The notes: generated from the sequence alone by a model not told the origin. A stretch of 64,000 nucleotides of DNA from Gammaproteobacteria bacterium (GCA_021151835.1 JAGKWO010000006.1:97493-161492); one strand, 5' to 3'. Numbered from the stretch's first letter, positions 49,748 through 57,949 are shown. Numbers and translations are program-made.

Positions 49748-49905
49748 ATTAGGCCGGAAACTTTCCGCTTTTCCCCCCAGGAAAAACGTACCTGGAATTC
49801 GCTAAGAGCGTGTAATGGCGCGTAATCTATTGGTGTGCTATAACAGCGGATCAAAAACTTAGACGGAAAGTTTCCAGCGCGAAAGGCGGAAACTTTCCGC
49901 CTAAT
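49748..49905. mobile_element. 158-bp MITE-like element with 20-21-bp terminal inverted repeats
   Basis: The left end ATTAGGCCGGAAACTTTCCGC (49748-49768) and the complement of the right end ATTAGGCGGAAAGTTTCCGC (49886-49905) match except for one extra C and one base swap at the centre. A third copy of the GGAAAGTTTCC palindrome lies inside at about 49865-49875. It has no coding capacity. No target-site duplication is seen (flanks CAAC and AATA), which weakens the transposon view. It lies 18 bp before the next gene and may supply its promoter. Confidence 0.55.
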
Positions 49906-49923
49906 AATATTGCTAGGGGTAAT

Positions 49924-50481
49924 ATGATCGAACTTCCAGATGTAGCTATTGGCGCTGTATGTGCAGCATTAATTGCCGCACTAATTTCTTTGCTTGGCTT
50001 AATCATTAGCAAAGAGCAAAAAATTTCCGAGTTTCGTCAGGCATGGATAGATTCTTTAAGGTCTGAAATCTCTGCCTTAATTGCTCATGCAAATGCTATT
50101 TATGGCGCTGGAGCTGCAAGTTTTCAGAGTCCGTCTGAAATATGGAAAGTGGCTAGACCAGACTTCGTTGGTATAAATGAGGCTGCGGCTAAAATTCGCT
50201 TGCGTTTAAACCCGAAAGAAAGTGAAGCTAAAGCAGTTTTAAATAAAATTGAAGAGCTTGAACAACTGTTATCACCTGAAAAACAAATGAACTATATTAA
50301 AATAAATGAAATTGAGAAGTTGTTAGTTTCTGAGGCGCAAATTCTTCTGAAAAAAGAATGGGCTAGAGTACAATCAGGTGAAATCGTTTATCGCATTGCG
50401 CGGGTTACTGCTCTTTCCATTTCTGTAGCATGTATATTGGCTTTAGTGGCTGCATCAATTTACAGCTTCATAAACATATAG
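49924..50481 (+). CDS. Hypothetical membrane protein, 185 residues
   Basis: Two membrane helices lie at the ends: IGAVCAALIAALISLLGLIIS near residues 7-28 and SISVACILALVAASIYSFINI at the C-terminus. Between them a charged helical region of about 120 residues (EQKISEFRQAWIDSLRSEISALIAHA and LNKIEELEQLLSPEKQ) would sit in the cytoplasm. I do not recognise the family. The composition is AT-richer than the flagellar genes. It begins the array of small genes between MITE-like and palindromic elements. Confidence 0.7.
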   Translation: MIELPDVAIGAVCAALIAALISLLGLIISKEQKISEFRQAWIDSLRSEISALIAHANAIYGAGAASFQSPSEIWKVARPDFVGINEAAAKIRLRLNPKESEAKAVLNKIEELEQLLSPEKQMNYIKINEIEKLLVSEAQILLKKEWARVQSGEIVYRIARVTALSISVACILALVAASIYSFINI

Positions 50482-50482
50482 C

Positions 50483-50590
50483 CCTAACAAAGCAATCAGG
50501 CTGATGGTTTTTAAGTCGCATTTTTGCCACTCCGCTTCGCTCCATTTTATGACAAAAGTGCTACTTGAAAACCACAGATCACAGTGGCGA
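50483..50590. repeat. Imperfect palindrome, copy A of a repeated intergenic element
   Basis: The left arm TGGTTTTTAAGTCGCATTTTTG pairs with the complement of CAAAAGTGCTACTTGAAAACCA with few mismatches. The loop contains CCACTCCGCTTCGCTCCATTTTATG. The element starts directly after the stop codon of the preceding gene with CCTAACAAAGCAATCAGGC. A similar element follows the next gene (copy B). It resembles an attC or VCR-type cassette site in size, place and foldback, but the right-end GTTRRRY core is not recognisable. Confidence 0.6.
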
Positions 50591-50616
50591 TATGCAAATC
50601 AAATGGAAAGCAGATC

Positions 50617-51024
50617 ATGGATATTCAGATTGAAATTAATGGCTCTATTGAAGAAGTCGAGGTCATTGAACTTTATAAGGCAAATAAATGGTCTTCCGCT
50701 GAAAAGCCGGAGAAACTATTGCCTGCGCTAAGAAATTCTCATTCCCTGGTAACTGCTCGAATTTCTGGTGTGCTTGTTGGTTTAGCTAACGCCATCTCTG
50801 ATGGATATTTGGTCGTATATTATCCACATCTGCTTGTACATCCTGAATACCAAAGGCGGGGGATAGGTAGAAAAATGGTTATGGCTTTGAATTCAATATA
50901 CGGAAACTTCCATCAGCAGATGCTGACGGCAGACGGTGAGGCTATCCAGTTCTATAAATCTGTGGGCTTTGTTCGTGCAGGCAATACAGAACCCATGTGG
51001 GTTTATGCAGGTACAGAACACTAA
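50617..51024 (+). CDS. GNAT-family N-acetyltransferase
   Basis: This 135-residue GNAT protein has LLVHPEYQRRGIGRKMVMALNS as a clear acetyl-CoA loop (QRRGIG) and GEAIQFYKSVGFVRAG as the typical end. It lacks the first helix pair of longer members, as many small cassette-borne GNATs do. I chose the ATG at 50617 with GGAAAG upstream. The acetylated substrate is unknown. Confidence 0.85.
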   Translation: MDIQIEINGSIEEVEVIELYKANKWSSAEKPEKLLPALRNSHSLVTARISGVLVGLANAISDGYLVVYYPHLLVHPEYQRRGIGRKMVMALNSIYGNFHQQMLTADGEAIQFYKSVGFVRAGNTEPMWVYAGTEH

Positions 51025-51034
51025 AGCATAAGAA

Positions 51035-51125
51035 GCAATGAGGCTGCTGGTTTTTAAATAGCATTTTTGCCATTTCGCGTGACTCCATTTTATGGAAAAG
51101 GTGCTGCTTAAATCACAGCTTATCG
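51035..51125. repeat. Imperfect palindrome, copy B of the repeated intergenic element
   Basis: This copy shares with copy A the blocks AAGCAAT-AGGCTG, TGGTTTTTAA, GCATTTTTGCCA, CTCCATTTTATG and AAGTGCT/AGGTGCT-CTT. Its arms GCTGGTTTTTAAATAGCATTTTTGCC and the complement of GGAAAAGGTGCTGCTTAAATCACAGC fold back on each other. It lies between the GNAT and OsmC genes, again right after a stop codon. Confidence 0.6.
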
Positions 51126-51146
51126 CTACGTAAAGCGAGTCTATAA

Positions 51147-51617
51147 ATGGGCAATGAATACTTTGCAAAAATTGTTTGGAGCAGCGACGGTAAAGGCTTC
51201 ACAACTGGGAAATATAGCCGGGAACATACTTGGAGTTTTGACGGCGGTATTGAGGTAAAAGCTTCCAGTTCGCCACATGTTGTTCCACTACCATTCTCGG
51301 TTGAAAATGCAGTTGATCCCGAAGAAGCGTTTGTCGCATCTCTGTCAAGCTGCCATATGTTGTGGTTTTTATCTATCGCGGCAAAAAAAGGTTTTACTGT
51401 TAAGTCTTATTCAGACGAATCATCCGGCATCATGGGCAAGAATGGTGAAGGAAAGGTTGCAATGCTCTCGGTAACTTTAAAGCCAAAAGTGGAATTTATT
51501 GGCCCAAATATTCCGGCAAATGAAGTTGTTGAAAGCATGCATGAAACAGCACATTCGGAATGTTTCATCGCATCATCGGTAAAAACGGAAGTATTGTGCC
51601 AGCCTGTTTTCACTTAA
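51147..51617 (+). CDS. OsmC-family peroxiredoxin-like protein
   Basis: This 156-residue OsmC/Ohr-superfamily protein would reduce organic hydroperoxides with two cysteines. The first lies in VASLSSCHMLWFLSIA and the second in HSECFIASSV, both at the usual positions. The N-terminal GNEYFAKIVWSSDGKGF strand region is typical of the OsmC branch with unknown partners. The ribosome site is poor (AAAGCGAG). It is a one-gene unit in the array. Confidence 0.87.
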   Translation: MGNEYFAKIVWSSDGKGFTTGKYSREHTWSFDGGIEVKASSSPHVVPLPFSVENAVDPEEAFVASLSSCHMLWFLSIAAKKGFTVKSYSDESSGIMGKNGEGKVAMLSVTLKPKVEFIGPNIPANEVVESMHETAHSECFIASSVKTEVLCQPVFT

Positions 51618-51719
51618 CAGGTGATTGTTTTAAAAAAAATAGCTGCTACGAAGTTTAGTTAGCTTGCACGTCCCTACTATTTCGCTCCGTGATGTAAATT
51701 TATAAAGCACGGTATCTGA

Positions 51720-51924
51720 GTGCGTTTAAACGTTTTGGGTAAGACAAGCTTTCCGTTAATGATCCACGCAGGGGATGCTAAAAGAAGTTTTAGCCAAATC
51801 AGTGTTCGGTGTTATAAGATTAATAGAAATCGCCCCTCTGCTGGCAGTGGTATCAACGACAATTTAGGCTGGTATGGGACTGCGTGTTTACAGGGAATCA
51901 ATATCATTCGTAGGGCTGAATAAT
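51720..51924 (+). repeat. About 200-bp leader repeat, copy C
   Basis: This stretch before the SMI1/KNR4 gene aligns along its length with 53186-53380 before another gene. Shared blocks include CCACGC, AAAGAAGTTTT, TATCA-CGA, CTGG-A-GGG, CTGCGTGTT and ATATCATTC. Identity is roughly 65-70 % by eye. A 67-residue frame is open in copy C but not in copy D, so the repeat is probably not coding. Both copies end directly at a start codon, so it may carry a promoter. Confidence 0.6.
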
Positions 51925-52407
51925 ATGGGAATCGATCCGCGAAAATTTTGGGACGTCAATTTCTATAACCATCCTCCTCTGACTGATGAGATGGTGGAAG
52001 AGGCACAGAGGCAATTGGGAGTGTCATTGCCGCGCGAGCTGATCGAGCTGCTGCGCATCCAGAATGGCGGTTACACAAGGGGCTTTGCACATCCGATGAC
52101 CCAGCGAACTACGTGGTCTGAGAATCACGTTCCGCTGGATGATCTTGCTGGGATCGTCACGGATCCTGAACATGAGACCGCGCAAAACATTCTGCAAACA
52201 TTGTACATGACACAGGAATGGGGTTTGCCACCAAAGCAAGTTCTTCTATCGGGGGATGGACATTGGTGGATAACATTGGACTATCGGCAGGGCGGCGAGC
52301 CCTCCGTTGCCTGGATAGATGTCGAATGCGGTGAAGACCTTCAGGTTGCGCCGACATTTCGAGCATTCCTAGCGAGTCTTGTTCCAGCAAACACGTATGA
52401 AAGCTAG
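51925..52407 (+). CDS. SMI1/KNR4-family protein
   Basis: This 160-residue protein has the SMI1/KNR4 (SUKH) fold. FYNHPPLTDEMVEEAQRQLG then LPRELIELLRIQNGGY is the classic start, and GDGHWWITLDYRQGGEPSVAWIDVE the core. Bacterial SUKH proteins often serve as immunity proteins against nuclease toxins, and many stand alone. No toxin gene is adjacent here. The ATG at 51925 lies at the end of a repeated leader. Confidence 0.88.
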   Translation: MGIDPRKFWDVNFYNHPPLTDEMVEEAQRQLGVSLPRELIELLRIQNGGYTRGFAHPMTQRTTWSENHVPLDDLAGIVTDPEHETAQNILQTLYMTQEWGLPPKQVLLSGDGHWWITLDYRQGGEPSVAWIDVECGEDLQVAPTFRAFLASLVPANTYES

Positions 52408-52455
52408 CCCAACAATTTGCTCACTAGACGTGCGAAGACGCACGCGTGTGAGCAA
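52407..52455. repeat. Foldback element with attC-like left core
   Basis: TTGCTCAC (52417-52424) and GTGAGCAA (52448-52455) are perfect arms. Inside them CGTGCG (52429-52434) pairs with CGCACG (52439-52444) around AAGA. The sequence GCCCAAC (52407-52413), which fits RYYYAAC, overlaps the SMI1 stop codon. The matching right-hand GTTRRRY is missing, so it is at best a degenerate attC. Confidence 0.55.
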
Positions 52456-52481
52456 TCGCATTATGAATTCACGGAATAGAA

Positions 52482-53066
52482 ATGAGCGGAAAAATTCCAT
52501 GCATTAAATGCGGAGCATTACTGCTTCCAAGTACAGCTGAGCGCACGGGTGGGCTATGCATGCCATGCAAAAACGGAAGCCGTGAGAATGTTGAGCACGG
52601 TAGAGAATACTATAAAAAGCAGGCCGAGCTAGATAGAACATGTCCATATCGTGCTTTATGGAAGGAGCTAATTAATAAGGTCTATCACACTGAAGGCGGG
52701 TTTAATGTTCTATCCGAAGATGAACAGCTCTATTTTGCTCTGAATGTTCTTGCTGGCGAGGTATATAACGGAGGATTCGACCAATTTTTTAATAACTCAT
52801 CTGGAGCGTATTATCGAAAAGCAGAACTTGGGCTTGTGCGTTTGGGTGCTACGCATTCACTTAAATTATTACGTCAGGCAAAAGAAAGGTGCTTCGGTCC
52901 CAATAGCGTTCCTCAAGATCAGGAAAAGCGTTGGGAGCTACTGAGAAAAAATAGTCCTGAGCCAGAACTAAGTTCTCTCGATGCTCTATTTTATAAAGAT
53001 CTTGATCAGCTAGGACAGAAACTTAAAAATTTTGCTACTGAGGTTGGTCTAGTTAAAAACTCGTAA
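52482..53066 (+). CDS. DUF4375-family protein with N-terminal zinc ribbon
   Basis: This 194-residue protein has an N-terminal zinc-ribbon-like part (PCIKCGALL and LCMPCKNG, two CxxC pairs) and a C-terminal DUF4375/DMP19-like domain (LSEDEQLYFALNVLAGEVYNGGFDQFFNNSSG). The latter is highly characteristic. DUF4375 proteins are found as immunity-like or cassette genes; the role is unknown. The gene follows SMI1/KNR4 in the same direction. Confidence 0.87.
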   Translation: MSGKIPCIKCGALLLPSTAERTGGLCMPCKNGSRENVEHGREYYKKQAELDRTCPYRALWKELINKVYHTEGGFNVLSEDEQLYFALNVLAGEVYNGGFDQFFNNSSGAYYRKAELGLVRLGATHSLKLLRQAKERCFGPNSVPQDQEKRWELLRKNSPEPELSSLDALFYKDLDQLGQKLKNFATEVGLVKNS

Positions 53067-53185
53067 CAACCGACGGTGGTATAAAATCAATACTCGCTAC
53101 GCTAACTAAGTTATCCATCCACTCGCAGTTATCAGGCTCCGTTAGCAATAAATATGTAGAAAGGGAAATAGCTGAGCACGATTGA

Positions 53186-53380
53186 GCGTTTTTCTCAGTA
53201 CAACCTGCCGTGCTGGTCCACGCGGACGAGGCTGAAAGAAGTTTTCGCTAAACCAATATTGGGTATGCAAGACACATCGATATTGCTTCTCTGGTGGTTT
53301 GCTATCACCGATAGTTTTTTGCTGGCACGGGGCTGCGTGTTAAGAAGGGATGTCCATATCATTCATTAACTGGTAATAGT
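53186..53380 (+). repeat. About 200-bp leader repeat, copy D
   Basis: This is the second copy of the leader seen at 51720-51924. It lies directly before the exported-protein gene at 53381. The blocks AAAGAAGTTTT, CTGCGTGTT and ATATCATTC are identical. The 53067-53185 stretch before it is gene-free and includes CCACTCGCAGTTATCAGG, which is similar to CCACTCGCAATTATCCTG after the gene at 53998. Confidence 0.6.
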
Positions 53381-53866
53381 ATGAAAAGAATATTTACAGT
53401 TTTACTGTTAGCTTTATCTTACCCTGCGTTTTCATGTTCATTTGCTCCAATGACCCAAGAATTTCAAATTACGGGTGAAGAGACCGCGCTGCCGGAGAAA
53501 CCAAGCTTCGAAGTAAAAAGCATAAAACGTGGCTTCTACGATGGAAACGATGGTTCCTGTTCGGATGCAGGAATGATTACGCTTAGAAATATCAGTAAAA
53601 ATAGCCAAGACGTTGGATACAAGTTTGCAATTGTAGAGGGTGCATTCGAAGATTCTCTCTTCAGGGATGGCCCAGTTACTCCATCTACCTTTGCTGAAGA
53701 AAATGAATTCACTTTTATTTGGTTTGATGGTCATTCCGATGAACAAGAGCCCTTTGAAGTAACTGTTGAAATCACTCCTGTATCCAAAAGTGGTAGTACC
53801 GGTGAGCCGGCTAGGTTAGTGATTGCGCATCCCGGTGTCAAAAAACCATGGTGGAAAATTTGGTAG
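53381..53866 (+). CDS. Exported protein of unknown function
   Basis: This 161-residue protein starts with a signal peptide (KRIFTVLLLALSYPAFSC); the Cys after it may be a poor lipobox. The mature part is beta-rich, with GMITLRNISKNSQDVGYKF and FEVTVEITPVSKSG suggesting an immunoglobulin-like sandwich. A pair of cysteines (first mature Cys and GSCSDAG) could form a disulfide. The family is not recognised. Confidence 0.72.
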   Translation: MKRIFTVLLLALSYPAFSCSFAPMTQEFQITGEETALPEKPSFEVKSIKRGFYDGNDGSCSDAGMITLRNISKNSQDVGYKFAIVEGAFEDSLFRDGPVTPSTFAEENEFTFIWFDGHSDEQEPFEVTVEITPVSKSGSTGEPARLVIAHPGVKKPWWKIW

Positions 53867-53997
53867 CGCGGACGTGGTTAGTAAGCAAACCAGCTACTTC
53901 TCACGTTGTACGATTTTAGCAAGATCACTGAGTTTCTCGTTTCGTGTAAAAAGCACACAAGGTTTGATGCATCTCATTGTGACGTTGATTTATATCT

Positions 53998-54387
53998 ATG
54001 AATGAAATATTGGACTTTATTAAAAGCATTACGGAAACAGAGCTTAATTACATAGCTGCCGCTGATTATGGTAGGGACATTGATAAACATAGAAATGCTC
54101 TTAAAGACCTGATTTTTGTACAAAACGGAATTGTGCAGAAGGGGCAGTATTGGTATCCATATGAGGTTGTAGAGTTGAACCGCTGGTCATGTAAAGAGGG
54201 GCATGAGCGAGAGTTTGCAATTTGTCATCTAATCATTGCTTTATCCATTATTGCAGAAGCTGACATATCAAATTCAGCATCGCAAATGCTTGAAAATCTT
54301 CAAAGGGAATATCACAAACTTCCAAAAGATCTTTATGAGTTGGTAGTTAATGCTATGTCTCAGGCCTCGCACACAGAAAGCCAGTAA
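53998..54387 (+). CDS. Hypothetical protein, 129 residues
   Basis: This soluble, mainly helical protein has NEILDFIKSITETELNYI, YEVVELNRWSCKEGHEREFAIC and a C-terminal helical pair. The pattern VELNRWSxxxGHEREF recalls small immunity-like proteins in toxin or cassette arrays, but I cannot name a family. An AGCCAA/TTGGCT palindrome lies just after its stop codon (54399-54437). The start lacks a strong ribosome site. Confidence 0.68.
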   Translation: MNEILDFIKSITETELNYIAAADYGRDIDKHRNALKDLIFVQNGIVQKGQYWYPYEVVELNRWSCKEGHEREFAICHLIIALSIIAEADISNSASQMLENLQREYHKLPKDLYELVVNAMSQASHTESQ

Positions 54388-54492
54388 ACCAACAGCCAAT
54401 TGTGAAAAATATACCTGCAGCGAAAATTTTGTTGGCTCGCCACTCGCAATTATCCTGCGCCATTGTATTAAAAATGCAAGTTTGAATACTAT

Positions 54493-54720
54493 GTGATTGA
54501 TTATGAAGCTATGGCTGCTCATATCGTGCTATTGCACAAGGAAAAAAAGGCGAGAGGTCACGACATCTGGCGAGTGATTTTTGATCCGCAGCTTCAGCCA
54601 AAATTATTTGAGACAAAATATGCCCAATATTTAAATAAAAATATTCATTTTTTGAAGACCCAGTCTTGGGTTCGCCATGATGAGCACTATCATATCGACT
54701 TTGATATACCCTGTAAGTGA
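54493..54720 (+). CDS. Small hypothetical protein, 75 residues
   Basis: This is a short soluble protein with a GTG start and no clear ribosome site. It is rich in His, Lys and aromatic residues (ETKYAQYLNKNIHFLKTQSWVRHDEHYHIDF). It could be a small real gene or the remnant of a longer one. A GCGCTGC/GCAGCGC hairpin (54750-54779) follows it, as palindromes follow its neighbours. Confidence 0.45.
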   Translation: MIDYEAMAAHIVLLHKEKKARGHDIWRVIFDPQLQPKLFETKYAQYLNKNIHFLKTQSWVRHDEHYHIDFDIPCK

Positions 54721-54959
54721 AAGCGCTAAAAGACACGCACCAATTACACGCGCTGCGAAGCACTGTTTTGGGGCAGCGCACAACAATCGACTGTGATAAA
54801 AATCATAACCTACAGCTGAATTTATCCTCCTCCTACAGATTGAAAAGTTGCCAACATTTGGGCAAAGTTGGCTAATTCGCCACCAATTTCTTGGTCGTGC
54901 GGATTAGGTAGTTACCAACTCTTTCTATGGCTTCGTCAGGCACACTCGGAGAAACATCA

Positions 54960-55511
54960 GTGAAAAACCATTATTCATTTGTGGGCGGTAATGCAGGTCA
55001 GTGGGTTGTGACTAGCCAAAATGCCATTGTGGGTGCTCCCCTGGAGCCGGTTCAGCGGATTGAGGTTGTTAACTCTCCTGCGGCGAGTTTAACTGCGGCG
55101 GGTACTTGGGTGTTACAAGGTTTTACCAGCAACGTTCGTTATGCGAATCGAAATGAAATTGTAAAACTTCAATCGGTGCAAGAGGGTTTGAACAGGAGTC
55201 ATTCTGTTTGTGCTGCGCTTATTCCTATCAAGAAGAATGCGGAATGGTGGAGTATGTCCCAGGATGAGCGCAGGTCGATTTTTGAAGAGCAATCACACCA
55301 TACTGAGATCGGATTAAATTACCTTCCTGAAATTGCCCGTCAATTGCATCACTCTCGCGATCTGGGGGAGCAATTTGATTTTTTAACCTGGTTTGAATTT
55401 GCGCCCGAACACAGCGCTTTATTTGATAAGCTATTGGAACAATTACGGGCATCAAAAGAATGGCAATTTGTTGAGCGGGAAATTGATATTCGCTTGGATA
55501 AAGTTGTTTAA
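54960..55511 (+). CDS. Chlorite dismutase-family haem-binding-like protein
   Basis: This 183-residue protein matches the chlorite-dismutase-like superfamily: WWSMSQDERRSIFEEQSHHTEIGLNYLPEIARQL then DFLTWFEFAPEHSALFDKLLEQLR and FVEREIDIRL. The SHH segment holds the expected proximal haem histidine. True chlorite dismutase activity needs a distal Arg that I cannot place, so it may be a peroxidase-like or non-chlorite member. I chose the GTG at 54960 with GGAGAA upstream. It is the best-known enzyme in this array. Confidence 0.8.
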   Translation: MKNHYSFVGGNAGQWVVTSQNAIVGAPLEPVQRIEVVNSPAASLTAAGTWVLQGFTSNVRYANRNEIVKLQSVQEGLNRSHSVCAALIPIKKNAEWWSMSQDERRSIFEEQSHHTEIGLNYLPEIARQLHHSRDLGEQFDFLTWFEFAPEHSALFDKLLEQLRASKEWQFVEREIDIRLDKVV

Positions 55512-55592
55512 CCTACTATTGAGTTAAAGTTCGCCAAATTTGCTTAACAGCTTGTTGAAATACTATCTATGTTGCCCCTGCGGCGTTAAAAT

Positions 55593-56081
55593 ATGAAAAT
55601 TTTACCCGCTACTCCATGCGACGCCGACGAAATCCTCGCCTTACAAAAGCAGGCTTATTACTCGGAAGCCGTGTTAAACAACGATTTTTCTATTCCACCC
55701 CTGACTCAAACCCTGGAACAATTGCGCGCTGAGTTTGCGCATAAATGTATTTTGAAAGTTGTTGTGGATGACCAGATTTTGGGTAGTGGGCAAGTGAAGT
55801 TGGATAAGGCGTCTGCGTTGATCGGGCGGGTTATAGTGCGGCCTGATTTTTGGGGCCAGGGAATTGGTTCCGATATATTGTCGGCGTTGGAATCCGCTTT
55901 TCCACAAGCGGAGCGCTATGAATTATTCACTGGCGCCAATAGTGCCAAAAATCTCGCATTTTATAAAAAGCGCGGTTATCGGGAATTCAAATCTGTACAG
56001 GCGGGGCCTGTGCAATTGATTTTTCTGAAAAAGCCAGCAAACCCTTCGGCGAGTCCCCTTGTCCATAGTGCATCTGTCTAG
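55593..56081 (+). CDS. GNAT-family N-acetyltransferase
   Basis: This 162-residue GNAT protein has GRVIVRPDFWGQGIGSDILSALES as the acetyl-CoA site (WGQGIG) and ELFTGANSAKNLAFYKKRGYREF as the usual end. It resembles RimI-like or small-molecule acetyltransferases. The ribosome site is poor. It closes the run of small same-strand genes; the 56082-56371 stretch after it contains no gene. Confidence 0.87.
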   Translation: MKILPATPCDADEILALQKQAYYSEAVLNNDFSIPPLTQTLEQLRAEFAHKCILKVVVDDQILGSGQVKLDKASALIGRVIVRPDFWGQGIGSDILSALESAFPQAERYELFTGANSAKNLAFYKKRGYREFKSVQAGPVQLIFLKKPANPSASPLVHSASV

Positions 56082-56371
56082 CCGTTCGCAGATAAACCAT
56101 TCACGCTAGCTTTACCGCGTTAAAAACGCCTTCCAGGTGCTTATTAAGTCACAGTTTGGGCAAGTTCCCTTTTTAAAGCCATGCTGCTGCGCTAGGCTTC
56201 ACGCAATAACAATAAAGTAAGAAAAGTCTCTCCAGTTGTTGTCAACCAAGATGTTTCCCTCGCATGGCGTTTTTCTACGTTAGTCTTGCCTTGCGCAGGG
56301 TATCCTTCACGGCAAATTCTGAAATTAATGAATATTGCTGCCTTTTGTTTTTAGCGCCGGAGGAATTATCA

Positions 56372-57949
56372 ATGAATTTATTTTCGGTTTTTAAAAAATC
56401 AACACATGATACAACGCGACTGCAAACGCGGTTTTCCATAAGAGGTTTGATGGCTGGTGCGACATTAGTATTGGCAGTCGCCCAAACAAGCACGGCCCAG
56501 GCGGCCAAGTGCGAATATATTGTCGCGAATGATTGGGGCAGTGGTTTTACCGCAACTATTCGCATCACTAACAACGGATCGACGGCTATTTCCGGTTGGA
56601 ATATTGGATGGAATTACACCGATGGTTCCCGTGTTACCAGTAGTTGGAATGCGACGGTTGCCGGTGCCAACCCCTACAGTGCAACGCCGTTGAATTGGAA
56701 CGCCAATCTTGCAGTAAATTCCAGCGTGGAATTTGGCATCCAGGGCACCAATGGGGCGGGCAGGGCGCAGATCCCGACGCTTACCGGTGCTGTATGTAGC
56801 GCGGTGGTGAATTCCAGTACACCTATGTCCAGCTTGCCGCGAAGCAGTTCATCGGTAATGCCCAGTTCGGTGCCGCGCACATCGTCCAGCGTTGTTCCAT
56901 CGTCCTTGCGCTCGTCTTCCAGCGTGATTGCTGTGGGCGGGCAAGCGTGCAACTGGTACGGCACCGTTACGCCCTTGTGCGCTAACACAACCAGCGGATG
57001 GGGTTACGAAAACGGAAAAAGTTGCGTCGGTCGCGCAACCTGCTCTGCACAACCGGCACCATACGGTATCGTTAATGGCACTGCATCATCCAGCCTTGCT
57101 GCCAGCAGTCGCAGTTCTGCCAGCCTGGCTGCAACCAGCCGAAGCGCTTCCTCACGTTCTGTATCGACCAGTTCATCCACCAGCAGCATTTCCCTGGGCG
57201 CAACCTGTAACGGTTATGCCACTCGCTATTGGGATTGTTGCAAGGCGCATTGCAGTTGGACGGCCAATGTGCCTTCCATTGTGAATCCCTTGCCGGCTTG
57301 CGGCTCCAATAATTCCCGTTTGAGCGATGTGAACGCGGCCAGTGCCTGTGGCAACGGCGGCGGTAGCGCGCATATGTGTTGGGGTATGGCGCCCTTCGCA
57401 GTGAATGACCGGCTTGCCTACGGCTATGCGGCAACGGCGAGTGGGGATGTGTGTGGACGTTGCTATCAATTGGAATTTACCGGCCAATCCCATAACTCGC
57501 CGGGTGATCCTGGTTCGGCAGCCCTTGCTGGCAAAGTGATGATCGTGCAAGCCACCAATATCGGCTACGACGTAAATGGTGGTCAATTCGATATTCTGGT
57601 GCCCGGTGGCGGTGTAGGGGCATTCAATGCCTGCTCGGCGCAGTGGGGCGTTTCCAATTCGGAATTGGGCGCGCAATACGGCGGTTTCCTCGCGGCCTGT
57701 AAACAGGAATTGGGTTACAACGCCAGCTTGGCGCAATATAAAAGTTGTTTGACCAATCGCTGCAATTCCGTGTTTGGCTCGCGCGGTTTAACGCAGTTGC
57801 AACAGGCGTGTACCTGGTACGCGAACTGGTTTGAAGCGGCAGATAATCCGGCATTGAAATATAAGGAAGTTGCATGCCCGACTGAGCTGACTTCGCGCTC
57901 GGGTATGAATCGCGGTCCGTTGAATGATATTCGGACCAGCTGCAATTAG
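56372..57949 (+). CDS. cel45A: Secreted GH45 endoglucanase with CBM2 and CBM10
   Basis: This 525-residue secreted cellulase has a long signal region (about 1-46, ending AQAA), a CBM2 cellulose-binding module (about 47-148, CEYIVANDWGSGFTATIRITN), a Ser/Pro-rich linker and a CBM10 module (about 190-235, NWYGTVTPLCANTTSGWGYENGKSC). A poly-Ser linker and a GH45 catalytic domain follow (about 275-525). The GH45 signature ATRYWDCCKAHC holds one catalytic Asp, and a later Asp lies in GGQFDILVPG. The module order is that of Cellvibrio japonicus Cel45A, the basis for the symbol. GGAGGAA precedes the ATG. Confidence 0.93.
   Translation: MNLFSVFKKSTHDTTRLQTRFSIRGLMAGATLVLAVAQTSTAQAAKCEYIVANDWGSGFTATIRITNNGSTAISGWNIGWNYTDGSRVTSSWNATVAGANPYSATPLNWNANLAVNSSVEFGIQGTNGAGRAQIPTLTGAVCSAVVNSSTPMSSLPRSSSSVMPSSVPRTSSSVVPSSLRSSSSVIAVGGQACNWYGTVTPLCANTTSGWGYENGKSCVGRATCSAQPAPYGIVNGTASSSLAASSRSSASLAATSRSASSRSVSTSSSTSSISLGATCNGYATRYWDCCKAHCSWTANVPSIVNPLPACGSNNSRLSDVNAASACGNGGGSAHMCWGMAPFAVNDRLAYGYAATASGDVCGRCYQLEFTGQSHNSPGDPGSAALAGKVMIVQATNIGYDVNGGQFDILVPGGGVGAFNACSAQWGVSNSELGAQYGGFLAACKQELGYNASLAQYKSCLTNRCNSVFGSRGLTQLQQACTWYANWFEAADNPALKYKEVACPTELTSRSGMNRGPLNDIRTSCN

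Noticed and set aside
49748..49905. attC site
   Set aside because: The ends read ATTAGGC...GCCTAAT, the opposite order from RYYYAAC...GTTRRRY, and the internal palindromes do not match attC structure.
51720..51923. A 67-residue frame in leader copy C as a gene
   Set aside because: The second copy of the same leader (53186-53380) has stops in the matching frame, so coding is unlikely.
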